Assembly (NCBI RefSeq): GCF_017654505.1
Contig: NC_054535.1
Span: 82,585,603-82,649,602, forward strand
Direction of reading: 5' to 3'
Origin: Polyodon spathula
Taxonomy: Eukaryota > Chordata > Actinopteri > Acipenseriformes > Polyodontidae
Length of the DNA: 64,000 bases
Shown here: positions 12,806 through 26,330 of the stretch, one piece after another
Layout: each line of letters begins with the position of its first letter
Numbering within the stretch: position 1 is the stretch's first letter
Position numbers and translations under genes: made by a program
The notes under the pieces: model-generated
The model's database searches: none
What the model was told of the DNA's origin: nothing
The model's input: the letters and a program-made list of their open reading frames with translations, nothing else

Positions 12806-15408
12806 CTGTCAAAAAAGCAGAACAATGTTTATCTTGTTTTACAGAAGACATATTTAATTTGGTGAAACATGCTTGCAGAAAACCCAGTGTATTTAAGTAT
12901 CTGGAAACCACTAAATCTAATTAAGTCACTAGAAACAGGAGTACATGTTTCAGAACAGCAATAAACACAAAAATGTACTATCTTGCAGTACTTGAATTAT
13001 GGGAGAAAAAGTAGGGGAACCTAAAATGTGAGCCTGAAGTGACAGTTAGCACAGCCAATCAATGTTTTACCCTCAGACTTCACAAGCATATACAAAATCC
13101 AGTATGTAAATCACAATATTCTTGCACACACAAGATGACTAATAATAGAAAATAAACATACTTGCTTGATTTATTTATGCTTTTTTTTTTTTTTTTTTTT
13201 TTTTAGGAAAGAAAGAGTCAACCTATAGGTAATGTTTATTAAACTAAAAATATTAAAAAAAAAAAAAAAAAAAAGATATTATTCTTTAATATATCATCAT
13301 GTATTTTCCTGTTAGGTTTTCAATGCCAAAAAACATAGGTCTTTAAAGTTGTCAGCGCTGCAACAAACAAATAAAAAGGCATGAATAAAAATCAGCTGCC
13401 CTCAGTTTACAAACACAAATAACCAATGACGCTCCAGTGTCAAAAAGAGAAACAACTGCAATTGAAGATTGAAAGTATAATAACTTTGGTTAGAAAGGTG
13501 CTTTAAAGTATTAAGATTTCTGTATTTTTTTTGCATTATGTGTACTTTAAGCTTACTTTTCATAGCACATTAACGCATACACTTTTCTTACAGTAAATAC
13601 TATGTTACTAATTACGATTGACGTAATTTTATATATGGATTTTCTTGCTTGTATTTCTGATCTTTGGTCTTTTTCATTGTATATCGCGAGTATTGTTTGA
13701 TCAAGACAAAAAACTAGGAAGAAATCTGAAAAAAATCGCAAATTAATATCCGACAAAAAACTGATATGAAATCTTACAAAGCTAACAGTTATTGGAACAC
13801 TATTATTTTCTTGGACGCTTTCTGTTAGGATGACTGAGGTTAGCTTTATTAAGGATGGAGTCTTCTCCCTAAAATTCGGCAAAACTTCTCTCAAATTAGT
13901 CTTTGTAGTTATTATTTTCTGATTAATACTGTATAATAGCAACGATGGAAAATGTATTTGGAAACTACTGGACATATTGTACTGTATTTATTAAAATGCC
14001 ACATCTCTTTTATATTACATTTTTTTGTAACATTAAACATTGGGTGTATTTATTGCAGATTTACATTGTCATCTGACCAAAACATGTTAAATGTACAAAA
14101 GGACAGGCTGGAAACATTTGATCAGCTTTTAACAATCAAAAACAAAATATATACAGCTATGGCCAAAGGTTTTGCATCCCCTATAGAATTAACTGATAAT
14201 TCTGCTTCATAAAGTCAAATCCTGCTGAATGTTACTCTAACTAATTCTAACTGAATTACAATCCCAGCTTTCTTGGATGTCTGGTAAACCTGTGTGTGAT
14301 TCTGTGAATACTAACCCAAGTTTTACACTTAAGTTAATGATAAAAACAAGCACTGGTTTGTGTGATATTGGTCACTGTTATGGGTAATTATATATGCAAG
14401 TCGATATTTAAGAAAAAAATGTACCAACTTCTTTCAGAACAACTTTTAACCACCTGATGTAAACATCCACATCTTAACCATGAGAAAGTAAACTCCAGCT
14501 CACATCCATACCGCGTGCGACCAAAACATGGTAGCATCTCCAATCATTCATAATGCGTACAGCCAAAACAGCAGTTTGATAGGTAGCACCTCCAATCATT
14601 CATACTGTGCGCCGCACAGAAACAGCAATTTGCTTGGTAGTAAGAGGATGTGAATGCTGTCATATACATTGCAGAAAGCGGCATAACTTCTACAAAAGAC
14701 TTTCCCTGCAAAATATAAAAACAAGAAATATCCAGCAAGATAGGAAATCCTCCCGTCGCCAGCAGATTTCTAGCATCCCTGGTAGGGGTGCCAAGAAATG
14801 CCCCCCCCCCCCACCTTCTTTAAACAATGTCCCCACTACCCAGGTTACTCAATATAGTAACTCCAATGTAGTATAAACATCAGACATGGGCTCAATTACA
14901 ATTGTAATTTTTTGTCATTCGATCACTATTCTTGTATCTTCAACCCCTTCAAATATACTATAACTTGATAACACAAGTTATCGTATATTTTTGTATTTGT
15001 ACCTGCGATTATTGCTTGCTTATTAGAGTAAACATGTTAATATGCGTAGCGGTATGTAAATTGTAATTATTTCAGTATAAACTGTAACTAATTGAACAAA
15101 ATACCATTGTAATTGTAATTGAGATTTCAGCACACAATTCTGCTGTAGGTGTAAATGTAATTGACCCAGGACTGAGAAACATACAGATATTGTTCTTACT
15201 TACGTATTTTTTTGTCTTCTACATGAACTCCCTGGATTACTGTTTTTCGAAGAATAACTTCAACATCTGAGCCAATTTTAATCATCTGAAAAATATTTTT
15301 CAAGTTAAATACAATTGCTTTAAGAATAACCACCTCATTGGCATCAACTTAGAACTTATTTGAGGAACGGAATACACTCACCACATTAGCCTCTTTTCAA
15401 TCACCACA

Positions 15409-15440
<32 letters not shown>

Positions 15441-15506
15441 GTAATCGAGTTTCGAAGAATATTGTAAGTTTGAAATATCTATTTAACTTCTAAACAATAA
15501 AACAGA

Positions 15507-15574
<68 letters not shown>

Positions 15575-16602
15575 TATATATAGTTATTGATTATCTGATC
15601 AAAAATTATGAGGATGATCACAATTAGCTTAAATCCTGTTTCAGACTCCCTAAACTGAGATAAAGGTTAATGAGATAAATATTAGTTGCCTTTAAACCGG
15701 CTTAGAAGTGTGAAATCCGGTTAGCGTTCACACTACGCAGGTTTAACACCGTTCGAGACCACCAACGGTCTTGAGTCCAGTTTTAAATCAGATCAAGTAC
15801 AGTGTGGTCTGTCAGAAGTGTGGATGCTGTAATGCTGAACTACATTTTTTCTTTATCTGCCAATATCCCAAAATGCTTTCTGATACGTTTTGGCACGTGG
15901 ACATTACAAAAGCAGTACTCAGAACAGGCGCCTGAAGGAGCTGAGAGGGACTATCAATACTGCTGTACCGTATACCATTTCTGAGGCTGGTTGTAAAATG
16001 GTGGATCATGAAGCGACATGATCAGAATTCAAAGCTCTAAAATAAAGCCATACTACTTCTCTCTCCCACAACAGAGGGGAAGACTGAATTGGAATATTTT
16101 TCTAATCAAAACAGGCTTAATAAAATAAATAAATAAATAAAATACCTTATTTATTGTTTCTGTACATGTTTCATTTCTGTGTTTCTTGAATTCTTCATTT
16201 ATCTTCTCCCTGGCAGCTTTTAAGAAAAAAAAAAAACATGTTGCACTGATTATATCCTCTCTATAGGATTGTTTTATTATTTTTTAAAATGAACACTGAA
16301 GGCATTTTGTTGAGCCTGTAGACTAATCGTAATACTCGTAAGAGTCATTCTCCAAAATGTTGTTTTCCAATTTACAAAGATATATCTCGTAGGCATGTCT
16401 GACGGACAGTAATGTATGATTGAGAAGGTGGTCACTTATTTGACATGCTAGTAATATTAAGCTCACGGTAAACCTAAGAATACCGATATGTACATCTGCT
16501 GCTATACTACGTCGACCTGGGAGTTCTGAGTTTATCCCACTGCGATTATATTGCAACAGTGGTTTTGGATTATTATGTAAAGATTTAAATTTAATAGAAA
16601 TA

Positions 16603-16633
<31 letters not shown>

Positions 16634-17039
16634 ATATTACCTCCCAAAGCTCTTGTGTCATCTCTGAACACGTTCTGTCTCGTTCTGTGCAATGCTTTGA
16701 ATAGTCTAAGAACCTGCAGTATGTACAAAAAATAATTTTAGTGCAATTCTGGGGAGCGACTTCAAACGGGTAGTTATATTATATATCCTGCTTGATAACA
16801 TACAAGATAAAATAGTTCATGTACCAGTAGTACAGTAAATTGATCAAATGCATTCATGACAGCAGTATCTCAATATCTCACTCAATTTGGATTTAATATT
16901 ACACACTATAGGCTATTTGCAATTTTACAAAAGACAATTAAAAGAAATGTTATAAATGTCAGAACGGTGAAACGAAAGCGTGATGTTATTTAAAAAAACA
17001 AATTGCCAATGTCTCTCTCACCTTCATGCGCGGCTCCAT
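12732..17039 (-). CDS. LYRM7: LYRM7, complex III assembly factor (five coding exons)
   Basis: Coding exons on the minus strand are 17039-17022, 16713-16641, 16216-16146, 15285-15204 and 12805-12732. All introns have GT-AG ends. The joined frame is 318 nt, 105 codons plus stop, against 104 residues in mammals. It starts MEPRMK, has the LYR-family N-terminal helix VLRLFKALHRTRQNVF, then KINEEFKKHRNET and KIGSDVEVILRKTVIQGVH, and ends with the conserved ENVPYCDNP block before KKNA. LYRM7 (yeast Mzm1) is a mitochondrial-matrix chaperone. It binds the Rieske iron-sulfur protein UQCRFS1 and stabilises it until insertion into complex III. The gene lies head-to-head with the proximal HINT1 copy. The last intron, about 2.4 kb, contains a hAT-type MITE and Tc1 debris. 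No lesion is seen. Confidence 0.95.
13182..13274. repeat. Poly-T and poly-A tracts in inverted arrangement
   Basis: A run of about 23 T and, some 50 bp later, a run of about 20 A, both inside the last LYRM7 intron. They could pair as a simple hairpin. No other retroelement hallmark is seen. Confidence 0.7.
14152..14225 (+). repeat. Tc1-like terminal fragment
   Basis: 'tacagctatggccaaaggtt' followed by 'ttgcatcccctatagaatt' resembles the inverted end of a fish Tc1-like family. A related end is at 24158. No matching opposite end or transposase was found. Confidence 0.45.
14531..14642 (+). repeat. Two-copy tandem repeat, about 55-bp unit
   Basis: 'ggtagcatctccaatcattcat' at 14531 recurs as 'ggtagcacctccaatcattcat' at about 14583. 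Both are followed by a similar acagcaatttg-containing segment. Confidence 0.7.
14881..15174. mobile_element. hAT-type MITE in LYRM7 intron 4
   Basis: The ends are inverted: left 'cagacatgggctcaattaca', right (reverse complement) 'cagtcctgggtcaattacat'. Flanks are an 8-bp duplication with one mismatch: ataaacat at 14873-14880 and agaaacat at 15175-15182. An 8-bp duplication with CAG ends is the hAT signature. At 294 bp and without coding sequence it is non-autonomous. Confidence 0.75.
15204..15285 (-). CDS. LYRM7: LYRM7 coding exon 4
   Basis: It starts after 'atttttcag' and encodes MIKIGSDVEVILRKTVIQ and then GVHVEDKKI. It ends with the first base of a split codon before GTAAGT. Confidence 0.94.
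15411..15436. repeat. Poly-T tract
   Basis: About 26 T, in LYRM7 intron 3. Confidence 0.9.
15510..15583. repeat. (TA)n microsatellite
   Basis: About 74 bp of TA with one break, in LYRM7 intron 3. Confidence 0.95.
16146..16216 (-). CDS. LYRM7: LYRM7 coding exon 3
   Basis: It completes a split Ala codon and encodes AREKINEEFKKHRNETCTET then INK. It ends in phase 0 before GTATTT. Confidence 0.94.
16606..16636. repeat. (AAAT)n microsatellite
   Basis: About eight AAAT units directly beside the LYRM7 exon 2 donor. A shorter AAAT run lies at about 16122-16142, beside the exon 3 donor. Confidence 0.9.
16641..16713 (-). CDS. LYRM7: LYRM7 coding exon 2
   Basis: It starts after 'actgcag' and encodes VLRLFKALHRTRQNVFRDDT then RALG. 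It ends one base into the next codon before GTAATA. This is the core of the LYR-family signature. Confidence 0.95.
17022..17039 (-). CDS. LYRM7: LYRM7 coding exon 1
   Basis: Six codons, MEPRMK, then donor GTGAGA. A short first coding exon is consistent with mammalian LYRM7 (MGRAVK). The start sits 356 bp from the divergent HINT1-like start. Confidence 0.9.
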
Positions 17040-17395
17040 GTTGCTTTTTTTCTGAACGCGAGTTGTAAATATCCACGCCTCTTTCTCAAGTCTTAACAAG
17101 TCATGTCACAGAAATCCGAGAAGGGCGTGGTAGATTTTACTTCCAATGGTACAGTCTGGAGGCAGGTCTAGTGTCTACGGGTACACCAAGGGCCAATAAT
17201 ATGTAAATTGTGTTCTTACGGTTTATTACGTGCTCTTCGAACAACCAATAACAATCGAAAATGAAAATGAAGCGTCTCCTTTTTTTTTTTTTTTTTTTTT
17301 TTGCAATGAAAAACATATTATTAGGTTCAGGTTTCGCAGCCGCAGCCTGCAGCACCCTTATTTGGCGATAGAAGAGGATACATAGTTTTGAAACC
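17040..17395. promoter_or_regulatory. Shared LYRM7 / HINT1-like promoter region
   Basis: This 356-bp gap separates two divergent start codons, so both promoters must lie here or overlap the first exons. It is less AT-rich than the flanks. It contains GC/KLF-like boxes ('ccacgcc' near 17073 and 'gggcgtgg' near 17124) and an ETS-like 'acttcc' near 17140. There is no clear TATA box, and a T tract lies at 17281-17302. The role is inferred from position. Confidence 0.5.
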
Positions 17396-17476
17396 ATGGC
17401 TGAAGGCGAAGACACGCTCTTCAGTAAAATCATTCGCAAGGAAATTCATGCAAAAATATTTTATGAAGACGAGCAG
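17396..17476 (+). pseudogene. HINT1: HINT1 copy 1, exon 1
   Basis: The ATG follows 'gaaacc' and the exon runs in phase 0 to a GTATTT donor, the same donor as in copy 2. Confidence 0.85.
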
Positions 17477-18060
17477 GTATTTATTAGTCTGATTTATTTG
17501 CAGAAATAAATGTAAATAGATGAATGTATGTTCTTTCATACTCAGATTGATGTATTCTCTAAACTGCACGTTTAGGATTACACCGGGGCCAAAGCAGTTT
17601 AGTTTACAGTAAATATTTATATGGTAGCATCGTCAAAAAGGTGAAATATGAAGATCTAATTGCATGGCCTATCAAAACAATTTAAAAACCTGCTCCACTG
17701 TGTGGTACTGGGGGAAGGGCATCTAGAGCCAGTTTTAACTTGTTGGTGCAGATGTCCTATTATTATGTATGTACCATATCATGTTGTAAATTAAATGAAA
17801 TGTACTATAAAGTAAGGATCTATTAACTGTCATGTAAGAATGTACATACATGTTCGTGCATTGCCTTTTCACCATTGTATTATATAACATATATGAATTG
17901 ATCTAAAATGTTAAATTATTTACTTTAGAGAAAACAGACAAAAACAAAATAAAATTAAAACTGCTGTGTGTATTCGTTTTGTTTGTTTATTTTAATTATT
18001 TTTTAAAAAGCCATTTATAAATAACAGCTTGTTGCAAATATCTATGTTTGTGTTTTTTAG

Positions 18061-18189
<129 letters not shown>

Positions 18190-18502
18190 TGACTAAAACC
18201 AATGCTTGCCCCCTTTGTTCTGCTTGTTTTTGACTTACTCAAGCTGTGCAGGTATTTAAGTTCCTAACCACTTTCAGTGCTGTAGTTCACACCTACCCCA
18301 ATAGCCTAGCAACAATATGACAATGTGACCTACTGCAAAGGTTCCAGGATGTTCTTTTTATAGAAAGTGTTGAATTATAAACATGTCCATTTCCTGATCT
18401 AATATATAAAAAAAGATTTCCAGCACAATAATGCAGTTAATAAGAAGAAACTGTCTCACATGCACAGTTTTGAAAGAGAAACATGTATTTCTTTTGAAGT
18501 AA

Positions 18503-18673
<171 letters not shown>

Positions 18674-19787
18674 CCTTACGGACCAGAAAACGTCCACATA
18701 CAAAAAACATGGCTGGGCATTCTTTCCTGGCTGGTCTCAGTGCTGGATTAAAACCATTGGCTGAGCAGCTGTGCAAAGGACCACTGCTGGTCTTTTCAAT
18801 AGATTGCTGTTTTGCAGCACTTCAAATATTATTTACAACCAAATTTTGACTACATAATTTAATTAGAATTCTTATATTACTTACACACATAACTAAAATA
18901 TGACTCTTATAATGCCAAGTAAACTGCAAAGCAAAGCACCCAATGGGAATACAGCTGACACCTAAACCAGCTAGGAAACAGAATGCAATAGGCTCTCAAT
19001 CTTTTTCATATAGATTATTACTGACACTCGCTCGTAGTATTGCTTCACCGTCTGTTTGCTGCCTGGAAACAAATAATAACAATAACAAAAAAATTAAAAA
19101 GTGTTCAAAACAAAGCAATGTTTACGTCTATATTTCTGCATATTCATAGAAATGTTAACACTCCATTTTAATTTTCTGTTAAGTTGAATGTTTGGTGTAA
19201 TCAGAATGCATTTACTACCTAAAGTTGTAATAATTAGGCTACTGATAGAATTGTCTCTAATAAGATCAGGTGTCCATAAAGCTTTCTGAAAAGAATGTAC
19301 CTGAAGTTACGGAGAAAGGCCAAGGGTCTTGGTGTAATCAGATGGGAATTTTGCTTAAAAGTTATTTTACCCTTAATAGAACTACCATAGCGTAGAATTT
19401 GCAGAAATTAACTTGTTTATTGCCACATTCTATTTTTCTTCCATGGGTGTCGAATCCTATATAGGCCCATTTTTTTAAAATGTTTCATTCATTAACAACT
19501 TCAGTGTTCAGTGTGCTGTTCAGCAATGTAAAAATATATACATTTGAAAAGATGACATTGTTTAAAGATGGTGCAAAGCAGGAATTACCTCAAAATGAGA
19601 TAATCTGTATGTGGGAGTCTATTCCATACACATGTAAAAAATAAGAATGTGGCAAAAGAAAAGTTAATTTTTGCAAAGTTCAAGAGTAATTGGCGGGGTT
19701 CCGATAGATAGAGTGTTCCACCTCCCCACATGTTGCTATAGCTGTTTAAATAACATACCTGTAATTTTTCTTTACAATGTTATCATT
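18674..19787. other. Spacer between HINT1 copies, part 1
   Basis: No gene was recognised; this includes the 3' UTR region of HINT1 copy 1. Confidence 0.5.
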
Positions 19788-20038
19788 CTGACAACTTTTT
19801 ACACTTAAAAGTTTAAAGTCTGTTTCAAAGCTCTTTTCAAAATGTCCACGCTAGTGCACTGATAGTTTAAGGATTATTGCCCACATTGTCAAACAGGTAA
19901 CACAGCAACATGATGTGGTACGGAACTGAAAAGCATGAGCACTTGTTATGTCTTCCTACAGTGATCACAGGACAGATCTCAAATCCCAGTGCACTATAGT
20001 GGACATTTTGAAAAGAGCTTTGAAACTAAAGTTGTCAG
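19788..20038. mobile_element. MITE-like inverted-repeat element
   Basis: Arms of about 60 bp are inverted. The left arm carries 'tttcaaagctcttttcaaaa' then tgtccacgctagtgcac. The right arm, reverse-complemented, reads the same except for 'actatagtgcac'. A related left-arm copy is at about 31775-31890. There is no coding capacity, the superfamily is undetermined, and no target duplication was established. Confidence 0.6.
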
Positions 20039-21290
20039 GGTGTTGTCACAGATGGTTCTGGCACGTCCCTTTTGTGCTATAAGTCACTAGCTCCTTTTGC
20101 GTGGAAGGCCTCGGTTGCATGGGTGTGCGGTTCTTTGATGGACCCAGATTCAGTTCAAATGTGTTTGCCCACGTGAGAATGTAGGAGATGTGGCGCCTGG
20201 CTAACATCATTTAAGTTTTTGTAGGTATCAAGTAAAGACCCTGGTCACCCACACCTGTGATGTAAAACATTGGCTGCTCAGGCCTGTTGTGGTGTTTGCA
20301 GAGCCACATCGAGCTGAGCAAGTAGGAGAATTTGCTACCAAGCAGGTTTCTAATTAAATTAACCTCTTGCCTTCTGTGTATATCAATGAAGTAAAATAAA
20401 ATGACAATTTATAAAAGAGATTGCTATATTGAAGTATCTGAATTAGAAATACATGTTATAAAATAATTTAAAGTATAAACTGTAACTTTGCATATACAGT
20501 GAACTGATTTGTAACCTTGTCCTTACCTGCTGGTAGTAAAAGTGGTGAAGATGACTCGTTGGTTTTTGCCAATGTAGCTGGGTTTTTTGATGGTCAGCGA
20601 TTTAAAGGCCAAGCTCCTCTATAATGAGCAATCTCTTTAATATTAACAAACAAAACACCTTTCAGATAACAGAAGGTAGGAGTTTATTTTAAAATAAACA
20701 TTTTCTGTATATAACAAAAATTAATTAGAACCTGGCAAGAAGAAATGGGAATGGAAAACGTAGGACAGGTTTACTGCGTTAAGTTAAAATTTGGTCTAAA
20801 CTAATGAGTATTAGAAAATTCTTATGGTAGTGTTTCACATTAATCAACACCAAACATTGGACCTGCGATTGAAAGCTTAAATAACTTCAAACAGATCAAT
20901 GGAGTAAAAGAAAATTATTGAAGTATTTGAAATGGAAATATATGACGTTTTTAATGTTAAACAGTTGAAAGAACATATTAAAAGTTTATTATAACAGAAG
21001 CTTGACATTGACAATGTTGTAGACAAATTGTTAAGACACATGAGATAATGTTATTAATTTAATCAATTTAAGAATTAGTTCAGTTTCTGTCTCCAACTGA
21101 ACAGATTTTTTTTTAGACATTAAAATATCAATTAAACTAAAGAATATAAATGTTTGGTTTGTACAAAAGTTTTACTGCAACATAAAACAGAGGAACTGTT
21201 AAGTTTGAATGTAGAGCTCAAAGGTATTATGTCAGTTTGAAAGAGGTGAGCAGAGTATAAAAATCACCTGTGGTAGATCGACAGAAGGAG
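20039..21290. other. Spacer between HINT1 copies, part 2
   Basis: No gene or known repeat was recognised. Confidence 0.5.
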
Positions 21291-21309
21291 TGAGAGTGAG
21301 ACTGAGACT

Positions 21310-21402
21310 GAATACAGGAAGAGAAGAGAGAGGAGAGAAGAGAAGAGAAGAGAAGAGAAGAGAAGAGTAGAGTAGAGTAGAGAGTAGAGTAGAGTAGTGT
21401 AG
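21310..21402 (+). repeat. GA-rich tandem repeat (GAGAA/GTAGA)
   Basis: Pentamer-like units, first 'gaaga', then 'gtaga', about 840 bp upstream of the intact HINT1 start. It is purine-only on the plus strand except for the T of the second half. Confidence 0.85.
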
Positions 21403-22105
21403 TGTTGCGATGACTGACCAAAGTTAAGCAGTGAGCTGTTCTTGAGCGGAGCTGATACCAGTGCAACTGGAGAGTGGCTGCCGGCAAGGAAAGCACTTTG
21501 TTGCTGATCCAGGCTACGGGAGAGCTTGGCTGTGTGATTTCGGCTGGAGAATCGGGGGGGCGGCACGTCCTCTGTAGCTTTTTACAGACACTGCAATAGC
21601 TGAAGTTAAGTATCTCTCTCCATAATTAATCTGGGTTGACTGGTTTTTGTAGTATGTGTATTCTTTTTTAACTGATTTATTTTGTTCTGTAATTTGTTAT
21701 TAACTGCATGTTTAAATGGTATAATAGGTCTTTTTAGCCTCAAGTGCAGCTGACTTTTAGTGAAAGCTCATTAAGTGTTTCTTGCTTTGGTTTGTACTAG
21801 TAGTATTTGATTTTGATGTGTGGTATTAAATTGTGAATTGCACTGAGTTATTTAAATGTTTTGAGAATTGTTTTTGTGATTCTAGTTATTGATTTGTAAG
21901 TGATATTGGCTTATGTATGTTGGTTTGTGTGATGTTTTAATATATTGAAGCCTGTTTGGGATTGTGCATAATTGATCTGTTGATTGAACATGATTATAAT
22001 TGATTATAAATCATGTACCTAATTTTTCTCTATATAATGATATATTTAAGTATCTTGTTTATGTCTTTATATTCTGGATAATACGGTGGATGTTTATTAG
22101 TCCAG

Positions 22106-22110
22106 CCAAT
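22106..22110 (+). promoter_or_regulatory. CCAAT motif upstream of HINT1 copy 2
   Basis: CCAAT inside 'gtccagccaataaaatacg', about 135 bp before the start codon. Consistent with a proximal promoter element, but short and unverified. Confidence 0.3.
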
Positions 22111-22241
22111 AAAATACGACACCAAGGATCGTTCCATTTGTAATGCACAGGGTGTCTTTTTTGTGTGGAGTCATGTTCAGAGTCGACAATACTACAGATA
22201 GAGTAGGGAGGAGAGCCTTCAGGGGGAAGTAGACAATAGCT

Positions 22242-24818
<2,577 letters not shown>

Positions 24819-24942
24819 CCGTATTGATCTGAGAAGTGTCAAGAAACTTCAACAGCTATATAGATTTCTTCTGTTAACCCTGACCTGCAATGTCAACTGT
24901 GAATGTCAATTCATCTCATGTGTTTACTGCAAACAAATAGCA

Positions 24943-24948
24943 AATAAA
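24943..24948 (+). terminator. HINT1 polyadenylation signal
   Basis: AATAAA 125 bp after the stop, followed by a T/GT-rich stretch at about 24965-24992, as expected downstream of a cleavage site. Confidence 0.8.
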
Positions 24949-24992
24949 AACCTTTCAGCACATTGTTTTTTTTGTTTGTTTTTTTTTTTTTT

Positions 24993-25530
24993 TAAATGGA
25001 ATTGCAAGTTTTAGCCCCTTTTTGTTTGTTTCACATTTGCTGAATGTCAGAATTATTGATTATTTTATTCTTTTTTTTTTTTTTTTAATTTTGTTGGTCT
25101 GTATTATTGAACTTTTGTAATGTCAGTGTTGTAAACCAGGAGTCTGTTTTATTTATTTTTTTTACAATTAGAGGGGGAAACGTTTTTGTTGCTTGCACAG
25201 TTAGCCTCTGTTCATATTGAGGATTGTTTTGAATGGCCACAGTAAAGTTGCTATAGTTTGGATCAGTATTGAAACTCTGGTTTCTCCAAATTTGATATTT
25301 GAAAATAACATACAAGATATCAAATCTCAAAACGACTCACTGTTACTCAGCACAATGGCAATGTATTTCTGGTAGGACAACCTGAAAATGACAAGCAAGT
25401 TGAATGGGCAGGTAGTTCTCTCTACAGTTTAAGAATTATAATTAGCATCTGCTATCCTGCTTCTGCAATATACAGCTCCTTAGCAGGGGTGCTGACATCC
25501 ATAGTGTGAAGATGACACACAAAAACATTC
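24993..25530. other. Spacer downstream of HINT1
   Basis: T tracts and AT-rich DNA. No gene recognised. Confidence 0.5.
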
Positions 25531-25534
25531 AATG

Positions 25535-25600
25535 TTTACTTTATATAGCGCCTTTCAAAGTGGCCCACCATCACAAAGCGCTTTACAAGATGCAATAACA
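25535..25600 (-). repeat. SINE tail fragment
   Basis: 'tttatatagcgcctttcaaa' then gtggcccaccatcacaaagcgctttac is the reverse complement of the tail of the SINEs near 2.1 and 38.8 kb. Confidence 0.65.
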
Positions 25601-26048
25601 AGAACATCCATAATACTTTAAACACAGAGAAATGCATAATACATGATATACAGTAAAAAAAAAAAGAAAGCATAATACATTAGATTCAGGGGAAAGTACA
25701 TAATACACAATAGTAGCACCCAGGAAATGCAGCTGCAAACAAATGAAATGAAAACTGACAATGGACTTGCACTATTAATTAAATGTCTTAAAAACCCCTT
25801 TCACACTGACGTTCCTAACTGGAGCATGTGGGTCGACACGCTTTGACCAGCTTCCAGTTGTTGCTTCCCATTATAGCCACACTGATTTGTGCAAGGCTTG
25901 TTTTCCCCACCTGTCAGTTACAGTTGGCTATTTTTCTTGCTAAACAAAGCATGTGTTTTTTTTTTGCCAGTGGAGTGTGCATTGTGAATTATGGATTGTG
26001 TTACTACATATTCTCCCTGCTAGTATTTTTATTTGTAATTCCTGATTT

Positions 26049-26070
26049 AAAAAAAAAAAAAAAAAAAAAA
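26049..26070. repeat. Poly-A tract
   Basis: About 22 A. Confidence 0.9.
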
Positions 26071-26261
26071 CTTGCTGTCAGTTCTTCTATTTTCTATATC
26101 AAATGTATATGCCTTTTCTCATTGGACAAATTTAAATCCATCTAATATTTTCAGAATCAGGTTAGAGAATAGTACAACATGCCCACTGCACAAGTCATTC
26201 TGAGAGTAATTAAGCACAATTCATTCTGAGAGTATTCCGACATAAGGCTGTATCTTGATAT

Positions 26262-26328
<67 letters not shown>
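26262..26328. repeat. (TA)n microsatellite
   Basis: TA dinucleotides with one break near 26286. Confidence 0.95.

Positions 26329-26330
<2 letters not shown>

Noticed and set aside
13553..13975. 140-codon minus-strand open frame in LYRM7 intron 4
   Set aside because: AT-driven composition (Ile/Ser/Phe/Lys), no motif, and it lies inside an intron. Treated as chance.
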